DNA of 64,000 nucleotides. It comes from Xestospongia muta (Eukaryota > Porifera > Demospongiae > Haplosclerida > Petrosiidae). Location of the stretch: contig OY848930.1 of the NCBI GenBank assembly GCA_963693285.1, positions 2,852,001-2,916,000 of the forward strand, given 5' to 3'. Below, in pieces: positions 15,401 to 26,490 of the stretch; position 1 is the stretch's first letter; each line of letters begins with the position of its first letter. Under the pieces are notes generated by a model. The model had not been told where the DNA came from, ran no database searches, and worked only from the letters and a program-made list of their open reading frames with translations. The position numbers and the translations under genes are program-made.

Positions 15401-18400
15401 ACTCCATGTGTGCATGCACGTTTATCAGTTGGATTTATCTCGTTTGGTCCAAGTACTTCGTCCTCTGGATACCCTCCTTGACATGGCTGCTGTTGTTTCT
15501 GATGACCCATTTGCTGAAGCCCATCCTTCACCAACTGCATCTTTCCTTAGTGCTGTCCAGGAGAGTGGTGATTTATTAGGTCAACCAGGTGACCTCGGCA
15601 AGTATGTATTGAGAATTTTGTTTAGTGCTCTTGCTGGATCAGTGTTGGGTCAAAACCCTGAGGATAGTGTCACTCAAGAGAATATTTTCTTGTGGTATGA
15701 AGTCTACAGAGATGTGGTAAGTGCTATTGATATTGACTATACTGATGTTACATTTTATAAATAATTTTTCTTATGATTGTGGAGTTGTTCTAAAGTCATT
15801 TGTCTCTCTATTCTATTTAGATGTCAATGTCTGCTGTCAAGGATTATTTGTACAAGAATCTTACAGAAATATCAGAAACTCAGCACAATATTATGCAAGC
15901 AGCATTCTTAGTGGTCCAAAGTAGCTATGGTTATGATGAGATTGAAGCTCTCGGTACTGCTAGAAAAGTGTTCAGTATTCTATTTAGTACTTACCTCTCT
16001 GAGAACATGGAGGTATTATTAAATATAAACTTGATATATTTGGCAGAAAAGTGTCAATTGGCACTGGGCAGTGATACATTTACTCCTTTTTTCTCCCTTA
16101 GATGAAGCAAGAGGCTTCCCCAAGACTCCAAGATGTTGTCAGTATTATAGTTCAAGAATTGGTTGGCTCCAGTATTGATGTCGCATTACAGCATCATAAC
16201 ACTCAACTGAGACGCATTCTAGAAGGTCTCTTTTCTCACTATTTTTCAATCCATCGCCCTACACCCAATGCACAAGATTGTCAGTGGTTCTTGGAGCTTG
16301 TCAACAAGAACAGCCATTGGAATGTCGATTATTTGTTAGATCAAATCAGAGCTCTACGTGTGTCTGAAACTCTTGAGACTGAGTCTCCACATCCACAGGT
16401 CTCTTCTCCTGATGAGGAACATGAAAGTCATGGATGTGTTCCTATGTCAGTGTATAAATACTACTTGACTTTGTTACTTGATAAAGCTGATGTCAGCAAT
16501 GTAGGCACACCAACTATGACATCATTAGCGTTATACAAACCTTGGGTAAGCTGTTTATAAATTATTCATTGAAATATTCTAAATTAATATGGTTATCTAT
16601 GCTAATTATTTTGTTTTCTTAGGTTCGTGATTTGGTTGGTAAAATTTTAGTTACTGGTCAGCATGCTACTGCTGGACCTTATATTCCTACCTTTTATCAA
16701 GAATGTACCGGTATTAAGTGCCCTACTACAGTTAAGGTTAGTATAATATATGTGAGGGTCAGGACTTGTGATACCCATACTTTAGAACAAGTTGATGCAA
16801 CAACCACTGGCTCACTTGTACTTTGTGACAGTACTCCATCATCTCATAAGTAATGATTTTAACCTTACTAGTCTTGTGAGAGTGGCAAATGCTATCTCTG
16901 AGGTATACTACTACAATGGATTATATTACACGATCACTTTATAAACCTTATTTTTTAGAACCTTGAAGAAGCTACTCTACTGCAAGACAAGGTTTTACAT
17001 AACATTGAAAGACAAGCTGTTGTTCAAGCTGTTATTCAGCGGCTAGCCATGAGTTTAAATCCTTCTGACCCCAGTAGTATCGGTGCAGTAAGTATAACAT
17101 CATTATTAACTACTGTAGTAATTCATATAATGACTCTTTGTTTAATAGGTTGCCACCATCATCACTGACATCAATTATCTCCTTGACGATGAGAATATGG
17201 GAGGTGGAGATGCTGGTGGCCATGGTCTAGCATTGTCTCTCCACCTTTTGAAAGAGCTGCATAGCTTCAAAAAATTTACAGAATTACTGGGACCTAATTC
17301 ATTTTGTAAAGATTTCAACTGTTTGGTTCGGCTGAGTACTGCAATTGAGCTCCCTGAAGAAGAGCACTTGTTCCCTTTCTTGGTATATGTGGGTAAAGGG
17401 AACTTACTAAAGGATCTTTATGAACGTGTTGGGCGTGCTATGCATACTGTACATACAAGTGGAGGTCGCAAAACAACACCGTTAACCTCTTTAGCTCAAG
17501 AATGGTCAGTAGCGTATACTTGCACAATGTTGGAAATTATATATTTTATCTAATCAGGTCACAAGGTCAGGTGACTATCTCTCTTCCTGATGGTCATGAG
17601 GTTCACGGAGAGAGATCTAGTATTTTTAGAATGATACTCTGGCTTAATGTGTATTACAAATTTTATTGTCAAAAGGTAAAAAACTGTCTCTATTCATTTA
17701 CTACTCTATTATGATGTTTATATCTATTAAGAAATCTTCACCAGTTCTTGTGGACATGCTCAAGGACCAGTTGCTGTATGCTGTACAGCCTGCTCCACTC
17801 AATAAACTGATATCTTGTTTCTTGGACCCTTCCAAAATGATCAGAAAAGCTAGTCTTGATAGCAATTCTCCCACTTATGATGATCCTATATTTACTTTGT
17901 TTAATCCAGAGAGTAAGGATGACGGTAAGTAGGATTGATGGACAGAGAGATTAGCAAATAGATTGATGATAGACAGGCAGCTGGAGAGATGAATGGATCA
18001 TATACTTGAGATAAATGGATAGGATATGTCACAAGGTTGATATTGTGTAGATTGGGACATGTTGTATAAACATGTATACAATAATATCAAAGGGGTAACT
18101 GATCTTGTTATGTTGTAGATCCTTCTGATGCTGCCCTTCGTCATGCACTAGCTAATATGATAGCTGTAGTGGTTGCAGCTCCACCTACTAGTACACACTT
18201 ATGGTTCCATATGTTCGCAGCAGACCAACTTGCACATACACACATGGCTGGATTTATGGTAAAATTTAAGATTTAAAGAAAATTCTCACATACACTGCTA
18301 CCACACCATAGTTTCTATTTATTATTAAACCATCTATTCAGTAATCATTTCATTACACTATCACAGCACAATCTTTGTATAGTACACTCAATTCGTTCAT

Positions 18401-21400
18401 TTTTATTGGTTAAGGTTACAATTAATGTTTGTATCTGTAAAAGATGATAACCTTAACTAATTTAGCAAGAAGAATTAGTAACTTTGATCATTGTTTGATA
18501 TATTCAAAACTAGACAATCCTTTGTATATTTGTATAACTGGTATTGTTCTTCCCTCGTAGTTGGAGACACCAGTTGGTCAAGATGATATTTATTATGATG
18601 CTGGAGTTCAACTAACTGATAATGGTTTCTATGGACAACAGAGTTACCTAAAACATGCTACCCGTGGCACTTTGAGTCTCCAGTCACTTTATCTTCTTCT
18701 TTGGGCTAATGCTGGAGCATTCTGTGTTGGTCTTCTTACTGATACTGAGAGTGAGAGTAAAATGTGTGGCTCAGTCTTCCCAGAGTATTTCTCTGTTCGT
18801 CAATTCTGTATGAAACAACTGAAGACATTATGGTGTCACTTGTCAACTAGTCTGGGTATCTCTGTTGAAGAGAGGTCATTTTTGGTATCCAGAACTATGT
18901 GGAATCTGCTCAAGGTTAGATTTATTATAGTCATGTCAGTGAATGGGACATCTTGATTCTTCCTTTGTGCTTACCTTTGTCTCTTTCTTAGCTTGCCTGT
19001 GGAAATGGCAAGATGTTAGCTGGTAAATTTTCTACTATTACTCCACTAAACAACTATGAAACCACTTGGTATAATTCTATTTTCATGCCAGTATGGAACA
19101 CCCTTAAAGATGAATGTGCAACTTATGCTAACTTGTATAGTCATGACATCTTCAGAAACATCAAGTTAGTAATGTATTTAATATATAAATGTTTCTAATG
19201 TGGAATATAATAATGTTACAATGCAAAAAGTACTAACAGCTCATAAACTACTACTTTCATAACATTTATAGTTTTGGACAATTCAGAAGCTTGTCTGTAA
19301 CTAGTGCTTTTGCTATATAAAAATAGTGCAACTGCAATCATATTGATTTCTTTGTTTTATTTCAGAACACTTGAGGCTCGTTATCCTTGTTTCACAACAG
19401 AGAATGCTCTCTTACAAGCTCTTCTTTCTAATGCTAGTATTGGTGACCATATTGCTAGTAGTGAACACCTATTAGCTCAACTAGCACTATTGCGACATCA
19501 ACTTGAATTAGGTGGACTGTTGCTGACTGATTTGGTAGAACTATATCAATGGATTCATCAAGAACTTGCTCATGTAGTCACTCGAAGTGATGCTGAAACA
19601 ATTCCCCTATCTCGTGCAGTGCGGGTCCTGGCTAAGAGTTACTCACCGGAGGAAGGAGAGAGGTTACATAACTTGTACAAGAGATTAAGAGGTACTTCTA
19701 TTTTAGTGTTAATGACAAACAATAGTAAATGTTGTGACTTTGTAGCCATAGTTTTTATATACAATAATTTCTTACATGAATTCACTGTATATCATTTTGC
19801 TTGGTAGATTCTTACAACCAGTACAGAGAGTTGACTGGTCTAAATGCATCTCCTCTTGAAGACACTACTCCTCTTCTTCATGTCCTATCTTGCAGTACAG
19901 ATAGTGATAGTAGTCCTGATCTCCTTTATAATATTATCAGTGATATTGTAAGCTATTTTGAGGAGTCTTCTGATTTTACTTATTTTTTTCATTTGAAGGT
20001 CACAACACACAACAACTTCCTCATGAAAGCTGAGAGTGTAATTCGCTCTGATCCTGACTCTCCTTTGGCTCGTTACCTACCTAAAGAATTACCACGTGTT
20101 CATCCCACAGAGTTCACTGATCAGAACTGCATTATAGAAAAATCTCAAAGGTTAACAAATTACTAATGTTTATTCCAGGAGGTTGTGGACTTGAAGTTTC
20201 TTTTACATTTGTTTTTTTGTTTTTGTAGCCTCCATGGACTGACTGTATTTAATCTTCTTATTAACAGTCGTTCAGCTCTCCCTTCACCCTTGTATGATGT
20301 GACTGGATGTCACACTTCACTTCCTTGTTGGCTACCTAGTCTTATTAACCTTCAGCTACTCCAAGAAGATGTCTTCTCAGCCCATGTAGCTGGGAAGCCA
20401 TTGATTGGTCCACCACAGAGTCTAAGAATACACTTTGCATTCAGAGATGCTCATCATCATGCCAAAGACAAGTAAGAAAAAGCACAAGTTTTTATGGAAT
20501 TTACTGTGACATGTTTTTTCAGCTTATCTGCTATTGAGGCTGACTTAGAAACGATATCCAGTAAACTCCTTGATGAATTCAAGGTATTCCTCCTTGTATT
20601 ATGCTTATATACATGTATCTTGTTGGTTTAGTGTCCAATGAATGAACATACTATTAAACTTTTGGAGCAACATTTTCATAGTGCTGCCTATCATACTATA
20701 ATGGAAGTTCTTTGTGGTTTAAGAGGTGTAGCTGGACACTTAATAAAGGTAGATAATTACTAATATACATTATATTGATGTTATCTTTATTCTCAGAATC
20801 TGATGGGTATCAGTCAAAGTGAACTGATAGATTTAAATGCAATTACAATTGCTGAGTTCTTATCATCTGTCTTTGAAACTCATGAGCCTTTGAAGAGTGT
20901 CACTGGTAGTAAGAAGAGTGTCTTACACGAGATTGGCATTTCCAGGTTACAATCATGTAGTAGTGAATTTTATAAAGAGAGGATTTGTTATTTTTGGAGT
21001 TTTCATATCATTTGTCACTAACCATTAATGCGTCTGTTTCTCTCTCCTTGTAGCCTAACTCCAAATCAGTTTGCAGCTCTAGAGAACATCTCCCTTACTC
21101 ACCTACATGATGTCTTAAAGTGGTTTGTTACCTGGGTCAGTCAAGGATGGTACGAGTTTTGCTCTCTACCTTATTCAATGAAAATCAGGCTGAGTGCACC
21201 AGATATGGAGGCACTCTATGCATTACCAGATCATTACACAGGTAAAGTAGAACTATTATCATATTGGAATACTGCTCCATTTTATATCCACAGAGTCTCA
21301 TAGTCAATTGTTGAAACAACTGAAAGCATTGGTTATGGTACTGAGTCATTTTGAATCAACTTCTACTATCACATCTATGGCTCTTAAAGACAGTCAGGTA

Positions 21401-22587
21401 AGGAAGGATACAATAGTAAATCCTGTTATTCTTTTGTCTTTCTCTCTCTAGCTTTCTATTGTGGAATTTCTATCTCGTCTTGGTGAATGTACTGAACAAG
21501 AAGACTTGATGCAACTTGTTCCTGAAACAATTCTTATTGAAAATTATGTTGCATTCCGTGTTGTCCTTAAACAGTCAGTGTTAACACTTACAATTGAACT
21601 TTATTGTTATTTTTATTGTGTACATGTAGGTTGATTTCTCGTCTTCAAAGGCAACTATCAAGTGGAAGCCTCTCTTTACATCCCCCCAAGAAATGCTGGG
21701 ATGACTTTGTCGATGATCTTTGGAAGAACAACCTCTCTCATTTCCGTAATGGAAATTATTCGTATGCTGTTGTCTCTACTGCTGATCAAAGGAGGCGTGT
21801 CTATTCATTACGTAACATTGATCGCAACGATGAAGACCTACTCAATGATTTAATGACTGCAGGTGTGTCTGAGAGTGAACTTCTCCCTGATACTGATAAC
21901 GAAGAATCTAGTTCTTCCTCACCATCTCTCTTCTCTCGATTACCACATCCAGTGGGTCCACAACCCTTTCCCAATGTTGATGTAGAAGATGTTGAAAATT
22001 CTTTTGCTACCAGCTTCTCCTCACCTAAACGTAAGAACCATTTCACACCTCTGTTAACTTTAATATGTTACATTATTTGAAAATTTTTAATAGATAAAGA
22101 ATTATGATATTATATATTTTTATTTCTAGGAGAGGCCAGAACTAAAAGACTGGCAGAGTCTTTCACATGTAAACAAGTGTGTGAATTTCTTCAATCAATT
22201 GATCTGCAGGAATATGTCCCTCAATTTGAGGAGTGTGATATCACAGGAGACATTCTCCTCACTTGTGGTCAAGGTAAAGGGCTTGAGGAACTTGGAGTAA
22301 TTAATCCTCTTCATCGTCTCAAAATATGTGTCCTGTTTCGCCGTCAACTGGAGGGTATGAGTAAGATTGCTAAGCGCTATCCTGTAGAGGAGGTAGTCCG
22401 TTTCTTGCACTCTATTAAGATGAGTGAGCATGTTGAAAAATTTGAGGAGCATAAAATTGATGGTGAACTTCTACTGGAAGCATCTGATGATGCACTTGAA
22501 GTCTTGGGTGTTGTGAAACAAATCCAACGTATTGCTATCTCAACTCACTTCAAAAACTACATCAGTCCTCGTTTCACCACCCTCTAA
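441..22587 (+). CDS. RNF213: RNF213-like giant AAA+ protein with C-terminal tandem SAM domains (5' partial)
   Basis: About 55 exons joined by GT-AG introns give roughly 5,100 codons; the N-terminus lies left of the window. The largest exons are near 3135-4887, 10072-11479 and 13749-15030. The order follows RNF213 (mysterin), the dynein-like AAA+ ubiquitin ligase of lipid droplets and antimicrobial defence: a long helical N-terminal arm, a degenerate AAA1 region (about 5586-5967), then three P-loops, GHAGDGKS (6479-6547, split by an intron), GETGVGKT (8473-8496) and GPPGCSKT (10784-10807). Walker B motifs VFLDEIN (about 9907) and VVFMDEA (about 11012) follow, with the family context SCLGLFKEIIVDKTIDG and sensor-like AISNHMLDAAKTNR. 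A long helical region comes next, then two SAM domains and a TAA stop at 22585-22587. I see no C3HC4 RING and no RZ-type Cys/His cluster in any exon I translated. Family assignment is strong; ligase activity is doubtful. Human RNF213 has no SAM domain, so this may be a sponge paralogue and not the strict orthologue. Confidence 0.88.
5565..5582 (+). repeat. (CT)n microsatellite in an intron
   Basis: Pure CT/TC dinucleotide run just before the acceptor of the exon that starts at about 5586. It probably doubles as the polypyrimidine tract. Confidence 0.85.
6479..6547 (+). other. AAA2 P-loop of the RNF213-like protein, split by an intron
   Basis: Exons joined at 6490/6534 read GHAGDGKS followed by HLIKSRLRNRL, a complete GxxGxGKS Walker A. 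The intron falls inside the second glycine codon. The next exons read FFFDLLILGYVEDP and then SSAIFIEVPSRSL, which resembles the RNF213 AAA2 region. I do not see a clean Walker B acid pair here, so the site may bind nucleotide without hydrolysing it. Confidence 0.7.
8473..9930 (+). other. AAA3 ATPase site of the RNF213-like protein
   Basis: Walker A GETGVGKT lies at 8473-8496, preceded by LNIHERCECGMPVIIE. Walker B VFLDEIN lies near 9907-9930 and is followed by TASCLGLFKEI and, in the next exon, by NVFIIGACNPHR, a sensor-1-like segment. All catalytic positions expected for the active third AAA unit of RNF213 are present. Three introns separate the two Walker motifs. Confidence 0.85.
10784..11180 (+). 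other. AAA4 ATPase site of the RNF213-like protein
   Basis: A single large exon carries Walker A GPPGCSKT (10784-10807), the family segment QCSHRTTSNEIQTVF, Walker B VVFMDEAGLPEES (from about 11012) and the sensor-like FVAISNHMLDAAKTNRA. FFGLRDFIHFINYLKRQ follows, a hallmark of this family just after AAA4. Confidence 0.85.
22161..22353 (+). other. SAM domain 1 at the C-terminus of the RNF213-like protein
   Basis: The last exon reads VCEFLQSIDLQEYVPQFEEC, then ITGDILLTCGQGKGLEELGV and HRLKICVLFRRQ. This is a full SAM fold pattern: helix 1 with FL, the YxxxFEE turn, the DGxxLL-like loop, L..LG and a basic C-terminal helix. SAM domains oligomerise or bind other SAM proteins. It sits in the same exon and frame as the end of the giant protein. 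Confidence 0.85.
22375..22562 (+). other. SAM domain 2 at the C-terminus of the RNF213-like protein
   Basis: A second copy follows about 8 codons after the first: VEEVVRFLHSIKMSEHVEKF, then EEHKIDGELLLEASDDALEV and LGVVKQIQRIAISTHFK. It ends about 8 codons before the stop. The pair is clearly related but diverged, so the duplication is old. Confidence 0.87.
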
Positions 22588-23238
22588 CAATATCTAATTG
22601 TCATAAAACTAGGTGTCAATTAAACAAACATGTTGTCTTGTTAATATGAACATTGTATTGTACTACTTGCTAGTACATGAGTATAATTAAAGTAATGTAC
22701 TTATTATTACTGTGCATATGAAGCTGATGTTTTTGTCATATTTTCTTTGTATTTGTATGGTTGAAATAACTTTTCAATAATCAAAATGGGAAAGCCATAA
22801 AGTATGTGCTTGCAATATGGACACACCCAATAGCAATTTTTGAAAGCAAACTTACGTTTTGTCATATCACCTGTATAAATTAGTAGTTTGTTGTAAATAA
22901 TGGGAGTGGCTTACTACAGACTGTGCATTACTCAGAATTTAGGGTGAGGTCTAATAACAGCATAAAGTAAGTTATAACATTGACAATACAACCCTCCACA
23001 CATAGAACATTTAAGACATAAATAGCATTCCATAAAGTGCCCTTGTACTGCTTGTGACATAAACACACCCAATTTGATATAGACTACTATAATAATCACT
23101 TATATTTACTACTAGTGTAATGAATGATGAAATATATAGTTAGAAATGGTGATAAAGTATTACTCTTATATTAATGAAAGTATTGCAACATTAAATAATA
23201 GATAGTAATAGTGCCAGTTATTATGTACAAATTAATAA
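22588..23238. other. convergent 3' intergenic region
   Basis: Lies between the RNF213-like stop and the EIF3G stop, which face each other. AATTAAA-like signals near 22616 and ATTAAAG near 22687 could serve polyadenylation of the + strand gene. I see no coding sequence or repeat. Confidence 0.5.
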
Positions 23239-24081
23239 CTAGCGAGGATTAGAGGGTTTGGCCCACTCCACCTTTAATATTAAATGATCATAACCATATC
23301 CATTTAAATTAGCAATAGCACTCCAAGCATCGTCTTTGTTGCTAAAGTGAATGAAGGCAAATCCTTTAGATTGTTGTGTTTTACGATCTTTGGCTAAGAA
23401 AACACGATCAATTTTACCAAAACGTCCAAATAATTCTCTTAAGTCACTTTCACGAGCATCTTCTGAAAGATTAGTAACACGAACTGCAGCTTGATCTTCT
23501 TCTGTACGAGAATGTGACATTGTTTCACCTTTTTTGTTTCCCTCTCCTCGAAGACTTGGTGGAACATACTTGCCACTTGATCCTCCTCCTCCTCCTATTG
23601 CCATAGTACCACTTACTGTAGGAACACTAGATCCATTTTCAGCTTGATTCACTTCATCTAAATTTATTGAAGTTGCTCCAAGAGTGTCTTTGTATGGGCA
23701 TTTACTACTCCAATGATCCCCTTTACAATATCGACAGGACACCATTTTGTGCTGTGCATTAAGTTTCTTTAGTGGATCATCATCCTGATCTAAGGTCTCT
23801 TTATTGGTAGTTAAAGATAAAAAGACTTCTTCTGCTGTTTGAGTCGTACTGGAATTCACTCCTTTGCCATCTGAAAGAGCATCCCCAAATTTACTCCACT
23901 CTCTGCGTTGTGCTACTGATTTTGGCATTCTCTTGATTTCAAAAACTTTAGTTATTTTTTTCATTCGACCATTGTCACCTAATTCGTGTCGCGTCACTAT
24001 TTTTCTGTTACCATCAATAATTACTTCGTCTTTCTCCATACGATCAGCCCAACTCGATCCATTATCAAATCCTCCAGACAT
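23239..24081 (-). CDS. EIF3G: eukaryotic translation initiation factor 3 subunit G
   Basis: Intronless 280-residue frame; human EIF3G is 320. eIF3g is a peripheral RNA-binding subunit of eIF3 that helps scanning by the 43S complex. The N-terminal half carries the eIF3B-binding segment (AQRREWSKFGDA). The zinc knuckle CRYCKGDHWSSKCPYKDTLG is near residue 112, then GKYVPPSLR. The C-terminal RRM starts near AVRVTNLSEDARESDL; RNP2 is VRVTNL and RNP1 is SKGFAFIHF, and the protein ends at LILKVEWAKPSNPR. The ATG at 24079-24081 is chosen because it gives MSGGFDNGSSWAD and sits below a promoter with an NRF1-like motif. The lack of introns is notable next to intron-rich neighbours, so a retrogene origin is possible. 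However, the duplicate at 26.5-27.2 kb shows that promoter DNA travels with it. Confidence 0.95.
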   Translation of the reverse strand: MSGGFDNGSSWADRMEKDEVIIDGNRKIVTRHELGDNGRMKKITKVFEIKRMPKSVAQRREWSKFGDALSDGKGVNSSTTQTAEEVFLSLTTNKETLDQDDDPLKKLNAQHKMVSCRYCKGDHWSSKCPYKDTLGATSINLDEVNQAENGSSVPTVSGTMAIGGGGGSSGKYVPPSLRGEGNKKGETMSHSRTEEDQAAVRVTNLSEDARESDLRELFGRFGKIDRVFLAKDRKTQQSKGFAFIHFSNKDDAWSAIANLNGYGYDHLILKVEWAKPSNPR

Positions 24082-24162
24082 CTTTGGCTTTGTTCCGTGT
24101 TGCTGCGGCTTAACTCAAGACAAACTCCACCCAACAGTATCAACGTGAGTACAGGTATATAC

Positions 24163-24173
24163 TGCGCATGCGT
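24163..24173. promoter_or_regulatory. NRF1-like motif in the EIF3G promoter
   Basis: TGCGCATGCGT is a near match to the palindromic NRF1 site (YGCGCAYGCGC), 82 bp upstream of the EIF3G ATG. The duplicate locus keeps TGTGCATGCGT at 27179-27189 at the equivalent place. Function is inferred from the motif and position only. Confidence 0.5.
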
Positions 24174-24232
24174 TATTTAAACCCCCACGAGGTTAAGTTT
24201 ACCTGGCTCCCTGGAGGGAAATTTAATTTATG

Positions 24233-24760
24233 TTCACAACCATTTCTCCTACTCTTAGAACAAGGAAAAAAAGATTGGTCCTCATTAGGTCCAGGTGTAC
24301 TTGTAACTTTACAGCGTGACCTTTTACCACAGTCACAAAAAGATGGAGTGATCTTTAAATCTTGACAATAACTGGAAGAGTTTTATTACACATCTATTCT
24401 GCACTCTTTGGTGTCATGAATAAACTTTTTGAATTGTTAATACTTCTCTCACTACAGTTTCTTATACTGTCTCTAGTATTGCTGCTGCTTGCATTACTGC
24501 TAGTATATACTAATGATGTCAGGTATAGACTCCTCATCATTTGTATATTCGTCATCACTACTATTAAAACATAACTCATTCAGAAGTTCCTCATCATTAT
24601 TCATCAGAAGATCTAACACCTCTTCACCTGTGAATGAGTGGTGTGAGAGCTCTGAGTGATGTTTCTTCTGTGTTAGGGAATAATGTATGCTATGAGAGAA
24701 AGCCTGCTGGATTGAAAGGAGCATTAGAAAATTTAGGACTACTTTTTAAAGGAAGACTTA
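24233..24760 (-). pseudogene. GRF zinc-finger protein relic, copy A
   Basis: On the minus strand an acidic segment (VLDLLMNNDEELLNELC, SSDDEYTNDEESIPDI, about 24500-24720) is followed by a GRF-type zinc finger at about 24237-24360: FCDCGKRSRCKVTSTPGPNE, then FFPCSKSRRNGC. The CxC, TPGPN and FxxC spacing is typical of GRF fingers, which bind single-stranded nucleic acid in TOP3A, APEX2 and some transposon proteins. An extra segment of about 95 bp between the two parts, absent from copy B (41697-42095), looks like an intron or insertion. No full-length frame is visible, so it is a fragment of a gene family or mobile element. Confidence 0.55.
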
Positions 24761-25663
24761 GAGAACACTCAGGTGTAATATTATATAGTTGTTGTTTTTA
24801 ACTGTGCAGTTTTCTTTGGCCTAAATAACAAAATATTATAAAGTTACAATGTTTAAAATGACTAAAATATAATAACTCATAGTTGCAGTTCTCTTAATGT
24901 CGTTAATGCACTAGCAGATCCTAGCAGAAGCTGCAGGTCTATTAAGTTCTTCTCTGTATACATCCTCCAGTGTAAATGATTTGAAATGAGAGGCAACTTT
25001 AGTAGAGTTGAGAATTTGCTCTCTTATCTTAACTAGCAATTGATTAAGCTCTCTTCTTTTGTTGTCCCTTCACATTGAGAAAATCTACCACTTCCTTTCC
25101 ACTATAGAGTTAGTTAAGAAGTATTAAATTCCATAATTATATAAGTAAACACTCTCACTTTTGTCTCATTCAAGTTTTGCCTTATGACACGATTGAGGTC
25201 ATTCCACTTCTGGCATACCAGTAAAGCGGATGGACAAATTTTGTGTCCTTTTGACTTGATATGTATGATCTAGCAGTTCTTTCTTTGTCTAAGTTACTGT
25301 GTACCAAAAGGAATAACAATCATATAAGATATACATGAAATGTTGGTATAGCTAACATTTTGAGGAGATTGGTTTAATTTCCTGATCTTAAGCACTATTT
25401 TCAGACTCTAATAATGTAACCTTAATAAGAAAGCTATAATAATGCATATGTCAGTCTATGCAACTTACAGATTGAGGTTTGTTTCCTTCATAGGTTTTTT
25501 TTTCACAAATAATTTATTGATACTATATGCCATCCACCTTTTTGTCTTACGATTTTATCATCTTGAGCCACTGATCCTATAATATTGAAATGCGTAACAG
25601 GTCAAGTATATAAATATTGTAAAACAAAATAGGTTAAAATAACTTAAGGTCTATCTATACCTC
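24761..25663. other. AT-rich intergenic stretch, nothing recognised
   Basis: No open frame of note, no clear similarity to known families and no tandem repeat. It may include decayed parts of the GRF gene relic or of the neighbouring hAT element. Confidence 0.4.
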
Positions 25664-26244
25664 CAGGGGCGGTTCTAGGAATGGTGTTAGGGGGGAGATG
25701 TAAGTTTAGGACCATGCCCTTTATTTTGCACATGCGCAAATATAGTGCAGTTAAAAATTTAATCATGAAGTATTCCGTCATTCTCATTCGTCTCGGGTAC
25801 AACCTAGCGAACTTGTCCAGGGCGGCTTTGAGGTCGATGTCAATATCACGATGTATGTGGAGTAAGCCCAGTCAATCTGGTGTTGGTCATTGTCGATCTA
25901 AACGGAGTCTTGCTCCTTTTTAGACTGCTGAAGGACCTCTTAGCAGTGCAGGTTGTTTACTGGAAGTGTGCAGAGGATTTTTACAAGAGCTGTGATATTT
26001 GGATACATGGAACTGATGTGTCTCAATGTGTGTGTTAGACCTTTAGGCAAGCTGCTTTCTCCATGGTCCTCTAGTTCTCTTGCCACTTAATCTGCTAGCA
26101 ATGAAGTTCGCTCTCCAAGCACTCTGGAGCAATAGTTTTGGGTGCTACAGAACTAGATTATAACTCAGGTTAGTTCTCTCTAGAGGTGAAAATTTGAGCG
26201 AGGGGGGTGCTCAAGCCCCCTTAGCCTCCCTAGAACCACCCCTG
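25664..26244 (-). mobile_element. internally deleted hAT-type DNA transposon
   Basis: A 581-bp element bounded by inverted ends CAGGGGCGGTTCTAGG and CCTAGAACCACCCCTG, flanked on both sides by ACCTC, a possible 5-bp duplication (hAT usually makes 8). On the minus strand at about 25750-25890 it encodes LGLLHIHRDIDIDLKAALDK, then FARLYPRRMRM. This resembles the C-terminal dimerisation region of hAT transposases. An in-frame stop lies just before it and no catalytic core is present, so the element is not autonomous. Confidence 0.7.
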
Positions 26245-26490
26245 ACCTCTCTTCCTTTCTGTCTTTGGATAATAACAAAACAATCTGTTTGAGTACGGGC
26301 TGAATTGCATGTCAAACTCTCATCTTCATCCAACTCTAATTCTATTCCATTAATTCTCATCTCGTTCTTCTATACTACAACGTATTCCACCATTCCTGAG
26401 GAAAAACAAACCGAATGGAGACACTTTCACTTTGAATTGTTAATAAAATCATCAAAAAGGTATAGGTCTTGAATTAAACTGATGAATCCT

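Noticed and set aside
16622..16736. Possible RING or zinc site around ECTGIKCPTTVK
   Set aside because: Only two cysteines with CxxxxC spacing and no further Cys/His ligands in the adjoining exons.
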